DNA of 11,782 nt from Pseudomonadota bacterium. Lineage in GTDB: Bacteria > Pseudomonadota > Alphaproteobacteria > Acetobacterales > Acetobacteraceae. The stretch spans positions 3,257 through 15,038 of the forward strand of contig JAKAQU010000025.1 of assembly GCA_021819535.1 (NCBI GenBank), given 5' to 3'. Shown here piece after piece: positions 1-6,177 of the stretch (the first letter of the stretch is position 1; each line of letters begins with the position of its first letter). The notes beneath the pieces were generated by a model. That model saw only the letters and a list, made by a program, of their open reading frames with translations, was not told the DNA's origin and made no database searches. The position numbers and the translations under genes are program-made.

Positions 1-666
1 TCCGATCTAGACATCGCGCGACGGCTCGCCCGCGGCGTCGGTGGCGATTTTCATGGCCAGCTCGCGTTCCAGAAAGTGGTCGAGGAGGGTTATCTTCGCG
101 AGTTCCTGGAGAATTTCAGCGCGGTCGAGGATTTCTATCTCCGCGATTACTGGCGCCGGCAATGCGCTGGCGGCTGGCGGGCGAGCCTCGTCCCACGCCC
201 GCCCGGGCGGAACCTCGCGCGCGGCAGACCGGCAACACAAAGCTCCGTCTCCCCCTGGTCAGGGGCGAAGACGCCGGAAGAAGACGCGGCCCGCCTCGTC
301 AGCGGGCAATTTTCCGGCCGCCACAACAACCATACCGGCCTCGACGATCCGCCCTGGTGGCAGGTCGATCTGCAAGCAGCGGCCGAGATCAGCCAAATCC
401 GCATCTATAACCGCCTCGATCCCGACCCCGGCATCATGGCGCGCATGGCCCGGCTCCTGATCATGACCTCGCCCGACGGCACGGCCTGGCGGCTGGTCTA
501 TGAGCGCAAGGAGGAGAGCCCTTTCGGCGGCCTCGACGGCACGCCGCTCATCGTGACGCTCCCTCGGCCCACGGCGGCGCGCTATGTCCGGATCTCGGGC
601 CTGGGATGCGGCTATTTGCATTTCGATCAGGTGGAAATCTACGAGAGGACTTCCGGCGTGTCATGA
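1..666 (+). CDS. Partial protein with C-terminal discoidin (F5/8 type C) domain; 5' end outside window
   Basis: The frame is open from the left edge to a TGA at 664-666, giving 221 visible residues. The true start lies outside the window; the GTG at 76 is only an internal codon of this frame. Visible residues 71-217 look like a discoidin-type beta-sandwich that usually binds carbohydrate or lipid head groups. The supporting motifs are an N-terminal NLARGRPATQSS, then WWQVDLQ at about residue 119, then YVRISG and a closing FDQVEIYE. The roughly 70 residues before it are charged, probably helical, contain FHGQLAFQKVVEEGYL, and I do not recognise them. No signal peptide can be judged because the N-terminus is missing. 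It is the only + strand gene here and converges on the SMP-30 gene across 72 bases. The domain call is fairly safe. The role of the whole protein is unknown; a link to surface glycans would be a guess from the domain alone. Confidence 0.72.
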   Translation, partial: SDLDIARRLARGVGGDFHGQLAFQKVVEEGYLREFLENFSAVEDFYLRDYWRRQCAGGWRASLVPRPPGRNLARGRPATQSSVSPWSGAKTPEEDAARLVSGQFSGRHNNHTGLDDPPWWQVDLQAAAEISQIRIYNRLDPDPGIMARMARLLIMTSPDGTAWRLVYERKEESPFGGLDGTPLIVTLPRPTAARYVRISGLGCGYLHFDQVEIYERTSGVS

Positions 667-738
667 AAAGACGCCGGCACCCTCCGCTCGCAAGGGGAAG
701 GAGGGGAGAGTGCGCTGGCCTTCGTCGCCCCACGATCC

Positions 739-1716
739 CTAAGGACGGGCCGCCCCCTGGGTCTCGACATAGAGACTATAGACCGACGTGCTCGCGCAAA
801 TGAACAGCCGGTTGCGCTTGGCGCCGCCGAAGGTGAGGTTGGCGGCGGATTCGGGGAGGTGGATTTTACCGATCAGATCGCCGGTCGGCGCGTAGCAGCG
901 CACGCCATGCTCGCTTGGCGCCGCCCAACCCATGCTGCACCAGACATTGCCGTCGATATCCGTGCGGAGGCCGTCGGTGAAGCCGGGCGCGAAATCCTCG
1001 GCAAAAATTTTCCCCCGCCGCAATTTGCCGGAAGCAATATCGACATCGAAGACGCGGATATGCGCGGGCCCCCCATCGGTCGCGCCGCTATCGACGATGT
1101 AGAGGCGTTTTTCGTCGGGCGAGAGGGCGAGCCCGTTCGGCTGCACGAAATCATCGGCGACCACTTTCGCCTTTCCCGTTGCCGGGTCGAGGCGATAGAC
1201 GTTGTGCGGCAGTTCGTCCTCGCCCTTGTTGCCCTCGTAATGGCCCTTGATGCCGTAATTGGGATCGGTGAACCAGATCGCGCCGTCGGAGGCGACGATG
1301 ACGTCGTTCGGGGAATTGAGCCGCTTGCCCTCGAAACGGTCGATGAGAACGGTGACCGTGCCGTCATGCTCGGTCCGCGTCACGCGCCGCGTGCCGTGCT
1401 CGCAGGAGATCAGCCTGCCCTCGCGATCGACGGTATTGCCGTTGGCATTGTTCGAGGGCGCGCGAAAGACGCTGACATTGCCATCATCTTCGAGCCAGCG
1501 GAGCTGGCGGTTATTCGGAATGTCGCTCCAGATCAGATAGCGCCCGCCGCGAAAATAGGCCGGCCCCTCGGCCCAGCGGCAGCCGGTCGCGATGCGCTCG
1601 ATATAGCCGTTGCCGATGAGGGCGGAAAAGCGTCGGTCGAGTTTTTCGACGCGGGGGTCGGGATAAAGCCAATCCGCGAGCGGGCCGAGTGGCGCGAAGC
1701 CGCGTGTGTCGATCAT
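739..1716 (-). CDS. SMP-30/gluconolactonase/LRE family protein (six-bladed beta-propeller lactonase)
   Basis: 325 residues, a usual length for a bacterial SMP-30/gluconolactonase. The family uses one divalent metal to hydrolyse sugar lactones such as gluconolactone, releasing the aldonic acid. Residues matching the family metal and substrate positions are visible: Glu50 in WAEGPAYF, Asn137 in LNSPNDV, Asn194 in QPNGLALSPD and Asp248 in FTDGL. Repeated strand-like stretches such as GAIWFTDP and RLYIVDSG fit propeller blades. No signal peptide is seen, so it is probably cytoplasmic. I chose the ATG at 1716 because an AAGGA motif (1722-1726) lies five bases upstream and the product then begins MIDTRGFAPLG; a start at 1770 would add 18 low-complexity Arg/Gly-rich residues. 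It lies 185 bases downstream of rimI, beyond two hairpins, so it may have its own promoter. The true substrate cannot be told from sequence. Confidence 0.85.
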   Translation of the reverse strand: MIDTRGFAPLGPLADWLYPDPRVEKLDRRFSALIGNGYIERIATGCRWAEGPAYFRGGRYLIWSDIPNNRQLRWLEDDGNVSVFRAPSNNANGNTVDREGRLISCEHGTRRVTRTEHDGTVTVLIDRFEGKRLNSPNDVIVASDGAIWFTDPNYGIKGHYEGNKGEDELPHNVYRLDPATGKAKVVADDFVQPNGLALSPDEKRLYIVDSGATDGGPAHIRVFDVDIASGKLRRGKIFAEDFAPGFTDGLRTDIDGNVWCSMGWAAPSEHGVRCYAPTGDLIGKIHLPESAANLTFGGAKRNRLFICASTSVYSLYVETQGAARP

Positions 1717-1839
1717 TTTTTTCCTTTTTCCTCCCCTTCTTTCGCGACCACCACCGGAATCGGCGGGCACGCCTTCACTTTATCCCACCGCGCGAAGCGA
1801 GGGAATTCTCCCCGCCTCCCCGCCATGATCGTTTGTCCT

Positions 1840-1862
1840 GGGCCGTGCCGTAGGCGCGGCCC
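1840..1862. repeat. GC-rich inverted repeat (10-bp stem, 3-base loop)
   Basis: GGGCCGTGCC (1840-1849) and GGCGCGGCCC (1853-1862) pair over ten positions with one G-T wobble across a GTA loop. It sits between rimI and the SMP-30 gene, ten bases beyond the AT-rich hairpin. It could be part of a compound transcription stop after rimI, or a dispersed intergenic palindrome. The sequence alone does not decide between these. Confidence 0.5.
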
Positions 1863-1868
1863 GACGAA

Positions 1869-1901
1869 TAAAAGTTCTTTTTTTCAAAAAAGAACTCTTT
1901 T
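1869..1901 (-). terminator. AT-rich hairpin after rimI, probable intrinsic terminator, possibly bidirectional
   Basis: AGTTCTTTTTT (1873-1883) and AAAAAAGAACT (1886-1896) are perfect 11-base complements with a 2-base centre. The hairpin starts six bases past the rimI stop. On the - strand it runs into TTTTATTCG, and on the + strand into CTCTTTTCT, so either direction has a T-rich tail. The stem is A/T rich rather than G/C rich, so it is not a textbook terminator, but its place at the end of the infC-tsaB-rimI group supports that role. Confidence 0.5.
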
Positions 1902-2345
1902 CTATTCCTCCCATTCCCGCGCCATCGTCAACGCGTCGTCGCCATCCGCGTAGTATCGCCGCCGTCGGCCGGTTTCGCGAAAACCGGCGGCGGTATAGAG
2001 CGCCCGCGCCGCTGCATTGCCGGCCGCGACTTCGAGGAACAGAATTCGCGCCCCCCTGGCCCTCGCCGCATCGCTCGCGGCTTCGAGCAGGGCGCGCCCG
2101 AGGCCGCGCCGCCGGCGCGCGGGGATGACCGCGAAGGTCAGGATTTCGGCCTCATCGGCGATGACGCGAGCGAGGATCATGCCGCCTTCCGCGGTGATCA
2201 GCGCGAAGGTGCCAGGGAGGCTGAACTGTGCCGCGATCGCCGCGTCGTCCCAGCGCTCGCACGGCGGAAAGCTCATCGCGTGGATCGTGGCCAGGGGTTG
2301 GGCATGGAGGATGGTTGCAGGCGTGATCAGGAAGGGCGCGTTCAT
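1902..2345 (-). CDS. rimI: Ribosomal protein uS18 N-alpha-acetyltransferase RimI (GNAT family)
   Basis: 147 residues, normal for RimI. The enzyme transfers acetyl from acetyl-CoA to the N-terminus of ribosomal protein S18, in the cytoplasm. The GNAT acetyl-CoA loop is visible as RRRRGLGRALL (residues 77-86), followed by FLEVAAGNAAARALYTAAGF at about 103-122. Glu105 and Tyr117 match the Glu and Tyr used for catalysis in characterised RimI, and the C-terminal RRRRYYADGDDALTM is also typical. The ATG at 2345 overlaps the tsaB stop as ATGA, which fixes the start; no Shine-Dalgarno is seen, so translation is likely coupled. The preceding N-terminal stretch LATIHAMSFPPCERW also fits the family. The tsaB-rimI pairing is common in bacteria. 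Another GNAT specificity cannot be excluded but is unlikely next to tsaB. Confidence 0.9.
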   Translation of the reverse strand: MNAPFLITPATILHAQPLATIHAMSFPPCERWDDAAIAAQFSLPGTFALITAEGGMILARVIADEAEILTFAVIPARRRRGLGRALLEAASDAARARGARILFLEVAAGNAAARALYTAAGFRETGRRRRYYADGDDALTMAREWEE

Positions 2346-2989
2346 GCCGGTGGCGGGCGGGTGGCGGATGCGATCGCGGCGGGTGGCGTTGCGTAGACCG
2401 GCTGCGCGGGATGGGGCGGAAATCCGGCGCGGGCGCGGCGCCACGCGGCCCGTGCGACGAGCCGTGCCTCGGGTTCGCGGAGGCCGGAGCGGCGGATGGC
2501 GAGGCCGCGGGCGGCGAGAATGGCCGCGACCTCGGCCTCGGCGTCTCCGGCGAGGGTGAGTGGTAATGCGGGCGTCGGCAGGTTTTCGGGCGCGTAGACG
2601 CCGCCGTTTCCGTCCAGCCCCTGCACAAAGACGCCGCCCAACCGGTTGGTGAGCGCGACCCAGAACGTGCCACGCATGGCGTCGGCCGGCGCCGCCTCGG
2701 CGAGGGTTTCGGCGAGTGTCACCCCGGCGATGGCGGCCTTGGCGCCGAGCGCGAAGCCCTGCGCCAGGGCAATGGCGGCGCGGAGCCCGGTGAAGCCGCC
2801 AGGCCCGGTCATGACCGCAACGAGATCGATCGGCGCCTTGGTTTCCGCCAAGATATCGGCGAGCAGGCGGGCGAGTGCGGCACTCTGCCCGCGCGCCGCG
2901 ATGATGCTGCGCTCGGCGCGGAGGACGCCGTCCTCGATCACCGCGACCGAACAGCGGGCGAACGCGGCGTCGAGGCCGAGTATGCGCAT
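2342..2989 (-). CDS. tsaB: tRNA t6A37 biosynthesis protein TsaB
   Basis: 215 residues, in the usual TsaB range. TsaB is the non-catalytic, ASKHA-fold partner of TsaD. With TsaE it helps transfer threonylcarbamoyl to A37 of tRNAs that read ANN codons. The start MRILGLDAAFARCSVAV is the ASKHA first strand, and GPGGFTGLR at residues 62-70 is the family hallmark. A GQSAALA segment at 34-40 is also typical. The ATG at 2989 is preceded by a purine-rich GAGAGAGAGG and lies eight bases after the infC stop, so both genes are probably on one transcript. The 3' end overlaps rimI as ATGA. The C-terminal third is rich in Ala, Arg and Pro and is less conserved in this family. TsaC, TsaD and TsaE are not in this window. 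Confidence 0.93.
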   Translation of the reverse strand: MRILGLDAAFARCSVAVIEDGVLRAERSIIAARGQSAALARLLADILAETKAPIDLVAVMTGPGGFTGLRAAIALAQGFALGAKAAIAGVTLAETLAEAAPADAMRGTFWVALTNRLGGVFVQGLDGNGGVYAPENLPTPALPLTLAGDAEAEVAAILAARGLAIRRSGLREPEARLVARAAWRRARAGFPPHPAQPVYATPPAAIASATRPPPA

Positions 2990-2997
2990 CCTCTCTC

Positions 2998-3534
2998 TCA
3001 GCGTGGGCTCAGCACCATGACCATCTGGCGGTTTTCGAGGCGCGGCATCTGTTCGACCTTGGTCGCGGCATCCATATCGGCGCGGATGCGCTCGAGCACT
3101 TTGACGCCGATTTCCTGATGCGCCATTTCGCGCCCACGAAACCGCAGCGTGACTTTCACCTTGTCACCTTCCTCGATGAAGGATTTCATGGCGCGCAGCT
3201 TCACCTGGTAATCGTTCTCGTCGATATTGGGGCGAACTTTGACCTCTTTGATTTCTATGACTTTTTGTTTTTTCTTCGCTTCGTTTTTCTTCTTCTGAAT
3301 TTCGTATTTGTATTTGCCGTAGTCGAGAATTTTCACCACCGGCGGATCGGCGTTAGGGCTGATTTCCAGAAGATCGAGCCCGACGGCATAGGCTTTGGCC
3401 TGCGCCTCGCGCGCGCTCATCACGCCGGCCATTTCACCATTCTCGTCGATCAGGCGGACTTGGGGATTGCGGATCTCCTCGTTCACGCGGGGGCCGTCGC
3501 GCGTCGGCGCGGCAGGCAGGGGCGGTCTGGCGAT
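2998..3534 (-). CDS. infC: Translation initiation factor IF-3, with a non-canonical ATC start codon
   Basis: 178 residues when started at the ATC at 3532-3534, close to the 180 of E. coli IF-3. IF-3 binds the 30S subunit, prevents early 50S joining and checks the start codon and initiator tRNA. The N-domain runs from VNEEIRNPQVRLIDENG to about LLEISPNADPPVVKILDYGKY. A Lys-rich linker follows, then a C-domain with LRFRGREMAHQEIG. The only standard start, GTG at 3486, would remove the usual extension that ends GPRVNEEIR. Upstream, the frame is open only back to a TGA at 3538-3540, and ATC at 3534 is the sole AUN codon there. An AGGAG (3543-3547) lies eight bases before it. E. coli infC uses AUU, which IF-3 itself discriminates against, giving self-regulation; the same is inferred here. 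The product is certain; the exact start is likely. Confidence 0.95.
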   Translation of the reverse strand: MARPPLPAAPTRDGPRVNEEIRNPQVRLIDENGEMAGVMSAREAQAKAYAVGLDLLEISPNADPPVVKILDYGKYKYEIQKKKNEAKKKQKVIEIKEVKVRPNIDENDYQVKLRAMKSFIEEGDKVKVTLRFRGREMAHQEIGVKVLERIRADMDAATKVEQMPRLENRQMVMVLSPR

Positions 3535-3558
3535 GGGTCACTCTCCTCTTGCGGTGAC
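3535..3558 (-). promoter_or_regulatory. infC ribosome binding site, displayed in a small hairpin loop
   Basis: On the - strand an AGGAG (3543-3547) stands eight bases ahead of the ATC codon and decides the infC start. GTCAC (3554-3558) can pair with GTGAC (3537-3541), leaving the Shine-Dalgarno in a 12-base loop. The ribosome site is clear. The hairpin is only five pairs and may be chance. Confidence 0.6.
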
Positions 3559-3667
3559 AGGGATGTCGGGTGCCGAGTTTTGCCCAACCCGGCGGCCGCG
3601 ATCAAGCTTTACCATAGGGGTCATCGGTTGACGACGATTGAAGATCGGGCGCACCATTCGGTGAGAG

Positions 3668-4159
3668 CTAGGCGCCGTAAGCGGGAAGCCCTCTGCGGGG
3701 TATTGCTCTTGCCGTCCAGACCAATCCGGAGACTTCCCGATGCAGGGAGCGGACGGCGCCAAAATTGAGCACGCGCACATGCCCGCACTCCTCTGGAATC
3801 GGAGGTTCCCTTATGTACTGAGAGTTATAAGCGGGAGCATGCGCGTGGATGAGCAACATCTCAGCGAGTGAGATTTGTCTGTACCACTCTTCGGCTTTAG
3901 GGGGCGTTTCGCCTATCAAACGGCCAACATAATATTCGACTCTTTCAGGGTCATTTTCTGAGCCGGTTCCCCACTCGTGGGTAGGAATTCTCTCGGCGAA
4001 GTTAGTGCATGTTTGCCCGATATAGACCAGACACCGCCCGTAAACAGGATGATGCGCATATACTTGATACAGGCCCTTGTCGGTTGGCCCATTCATAGTA
4101 TTAATCTGGGCGAGCGAGTATGGTCCCGTCCACTGGATGCAAATTAAGATTTCTGGCAC
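3668..4159 (-). CDS. GIY-YIG nuclease-like protein inserted between thrS and infC
   Basis: 163 residues from a GTG start at 4159. The GIY-YIG core is readable: GLY at 29-31, YIG at 46-48, Arg57 nine residues after YIG, His61, Glu100 in LAEMLLIHAHAP, and Asn112 in AYNSQ. These cover the usual catalytic Tyr, Arg and metal-binding Glu, so activity is plausible. A short N-terminal lead (ILICIQWTGPYS) and a C-terminal tail of about 45 residues lie outside the core; no DNA-binding domain is recognised. G+C is visibly lower (about 53% over 3781-3840) than in neighbours, suggesting later acquisition. A run of seven G (- strand, 4164-4170) precedes the GTG and may act as a weak ribosome site. The frame is the same as that of thrS, 15 codons beyond the thrS stop. 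It could be a freestanding homing-type nuclease, a defence or repair nuclease, or an orphan. Biological role unknown. Confidence 0.7.
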   Translation of the reverse strand: MPEILICIQWTGPYSLAQINTMNGPTDKGLYQVYAHHPVYGRCLVYIGQTCTNFAERIPTHEWGTGSENDPERVEYYVGRLIGETPPKAEEWYRQISLAEMLLIHAHAPAYNSQYIREPPIPEECGHVRVLNFGAVRSLHREVSGLVWTARAIPRRGLPAYGA

Positions 4160-4203
4160 GAAACCCCCCCATGATTGACTAATTGGCCCAACAGCCGCGA
4201 ACC

Positions 4204-4215
4204 GTCAAATTTGAC
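4204..4215. repeat. 12-base perfect palindrome at the thrS stop codon
   Basis: GTCAAATTTGAC is its own reverse complement and includes the thrS TGA. It lies where base composition changes from the GC-rich thrS body to the AT-richer insert carrying the GIY-YIG gene. It could be a protein-binding or cleavage site, or chance. There is no T-rich tail, so it is not an obvious terminator. Confidence 0.45.
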
Positions 4216-6139
4216 TCGCTAACAGATCGGGTGGCGTCGCCTCGCGCGCAAGCCTCTCGACCGCCGCCTCAAGCGCCAGCACCTCCTGCGCCGCGCCGCC
4301 GAGCCGGCGGAGTGCGACCGTCTCCTCCTCTGCTTCGCGCCTGCCGACGACGAGGAGCACCGGGACATGGGCGAGGCTGTGGGCGCGCACCTTGGCGTTG
4401 ATTTTTTCGTTGCGGAGATCGGTCTCGGCGACGATCCCGGCGGCACGGAGGCGCGCGGCAACCTGCTCGGCATAGGCGTCGGCGTCCGAGACGATGGTCG
4501 CGACCACCGCCTGCACGGGCGCGAGCCAGAGCGGGAAACGCCCGGCATGGTGCTCGATCAGGATGCCGAGAAAACGCTCGAAACTGCCGAGGATCGCGCG
4601 ATGCAGCATCACCGGGCGATGGCGGGCGCCGTCTTCGCCGACATATTCGGCATCCAGCCGCTCGGGCAGGACGAAATCGACCTGGAGCGTGCCGCATTGC
4701 CAGTCGCGCCCGATCGCATCGCGCAGCACGAATTCGAGCTTCGGGCCGTAAAACGCCCCCTCGCCGGGGTTCAGCGTGTAGGAAACACCGGCGGTCGCGC
4801 ACGCCTCGCGGAGCGCCTCTTCGGCGCGGTCCCAGACCGCATCCGAGCCGGCGCGGATGGCCGGGCGGTCGGAGAATTTCACCCGGAAATCGGGAAAGCC
4901 GAAATCGCGATAGATGGCGGCGAGCAGTTTGACGAAACGGACGGTCTCCGATGCGATCTGGTGTTCTTCGCAGAAGATATGCGCATCATCCTGGGTGAAG
5001 GCGCGCACCCGCATGATGCCATGCAGCGCGCCCGATGGCTCATAGCGGTGGCAGGCCCCGAATTCCGCCATCCTGAGCGGCAATTCGCGGTAGCTCCGCA
5101 CACCTTGGCGGAAAATCTGCACGTGGCACGGGCAGTTCATCGGCTTCAGCGCGAGCGTCTTGTCCTCTTCCTCGACGGTTGCGATGAACATGTGCTCGCG
5201 GAATTTTTCCCAATGCCCGGACGCCTCCCAGAGCGCGCGATCGACGAGCTGCGGCGTGCGCACCTCCTGATAGCCATTGGCGTCGAGCCTGCGGCGCATA
5301 TAGGCCTCGACGCGGCGATAGAGCGCCCAGCCCTTCGGGTGCCAGAAGACGCTGCCGACCGCCTCTTCCTGGATATGGAAAAGATCCATCTCGCGGCCGA
5401 GCCGGCGATGGTCGCGCCGCTCGGCCTCCGCGAGCTGGGTGAGATAGGCGTCGAGTTCCTTTTTGTCGCGCCAAGCGGTGCCGTAAATCCGGCTCAGCAT
5501 GGCGTTGCGGTGATCACCCCGCCAATAGGCGCCGGCGACCTTCATCAGCTTGAACGCATCGCCGACATCGCCGGTTCCCCGCATATGCGGGCCGCGGCAG
5601 AGATCGACCCACTCGCCCTGACGATAGAGCGTGATGGTCTCGCCAGCCGGGAGATCGCGGATGATTTCGGCCTTGTAGCTCTCGCCCCGCTCGGCAAAGA
5701 AACGAATCGCCGCCTCGCGCTCCCACACCTCGCGCACGAAGGGCGCGTTGCGCGCGATGATTTCGCGCATTTTGGCCTCGATCGCCGGAAAATCCTCGGG
5801 CGTGAAAGGCTCGGGGCGGGCGAAATCGTAATAGAACCCGTTATCGATCGCGGGCCCGATCGTCACCTCTGTCTCGGGATAGAGCGACTGCACCGCTTCC
5901 GCGAGGACATGGGCGGCGTCATGGCGGATCAGGGTCAGCGCCGCCTCGTCGCGCCTTGTGACGAAGCGGATGGCGGCGTCGTGTTCGAGCGGGCGCGAGA
6001 GATCGCGCATCTCGCCATCGACGACGATCGCGAGTGCCGCGCGCGCGAGCCCGGGGCCGATGGCGGCGGCGAGTTCAGCCCCGCTCGGCGCATGATCCAT
6101 GCTTCGCACCGAACCGTCGGGAAGGGTGAAGGCGGGCAT
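4205..6139 (-). CDS. thrS: Threonyl-tRNA synthetase
   Basis: 644 residues, full length for the class II enzyme that charges tRNA-Thr with threonine in the cytoplasm. Domains in order: a TGS domain (about 1-62); an editing domain that removes mischarged serine, with His73, His77, Cys181 and His185 in HDAAH and CRGPH; then the catalytic core. The core shows MNCPCH at about residue 338 (zinc Cys), FTQDDAHIFC (zinc His) and MLHRAILGS (third zinc ligand). The C-terminal anticodon-binding domain includes DLRNEKINAKVR. The ATG at 6139 has AAGGA (6146-6150) six bases upstream. It lies 38 bases after the GT9 gene. In E. coli thrS is directly followed by infC; here a foreign-looking gene intervenes. 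The last residues, LLASQI, are encoded in AT-richer sequence and may have been changed by that insertion (inference). Confidence 0.97.
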   Translation of the reverse strand: MPAFTLPDGSVRSMDHAPSGAELAAAIGPGLARAALAIVVDGEMRDLSRPLEHDAAIRFVTRRDEAALTLIRHDAAHVLAEAVQSLYPETEVTIGPAIDNGFYYDFARPEPFTPEDFPAIEAKMREIIARNAPFVREVWEREAAIRFFAERGESYKAEIIRDLPAGETITLYRQGEWVDLCRGPHMRGTGDVGDAFKLMKVAGAYWRGDHRNAMLSRIYGTAWRDKKELDAYLTQLAEAERRDHRRLGREMDLFHIQEEAVGSVFWHPKGWALYRRVEAYMRRRLDANGYQEVRTPQLVDRALWEASGHWEKFREHMFIATVEEEDKTLALKPMNCPCHVQIFRQGVRSYRELPLRMAEFGACHRYEPSGALHGIMRVRAFTQDDAHIFCEEHQIASETVRFVKLLAAIYRDFGFPDFRVKFSDRPAIRAGSDAVWDRAEEALREACATAGVSYTLNPGEGAFYGPKLEFVLRDAIGRDWQCGTLQVDFVLPERLDAEYVGEDGARHRPVMLHRAILGSFERFLGILIEHHAGRFPLWLAPVQAVVATIVSDADAYAEQVAARLRAAGIVAETDLRNEKINAKVRAHSLAHVPVLLVVGRREAEEETVALRRLGGAAQEVLALEAAVERLAREATPPDLLASQI

Positions 6140-6177
6140 ATGGAATCCTTGCTCGTTTTCGCGAGAAATCTATGGCG

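Noticed and set aside
667..738. Terminator between the convergent discoidin and SMP-30 genes
   Set aside because: No stem with a T-rich tail could be found in these 72 bases.
859..1953. 364-codon open frame on the + strand opposite the SMP-30 gene
   Set aside because: It runs antisense through the propeller gene and both intergenic hairpins and has no recognisable domain.
3559..3667. Candidate infC promoter around TATGGT on the - strand
   Set aside because: No convincing -35 element at 16-18 bases could be found, so it is not annotated.
3538..3780. Possible 80-codon leader peptide gene ahead of infC on the - strand, ending in the TGA just before the ATC start
   Set aside because: It overlaps the GIY-YIG gene, has no Shine-Dalgarno or recognisable content, and is best explained as open sequence upstream of infC.
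3541..4204. tRNA or insertion-sequence remnants flanking the GIY-YIG gene
   Set aside because: No cloverleaf, terminal inverted repeats or convincing direct repeats were found around the gene.
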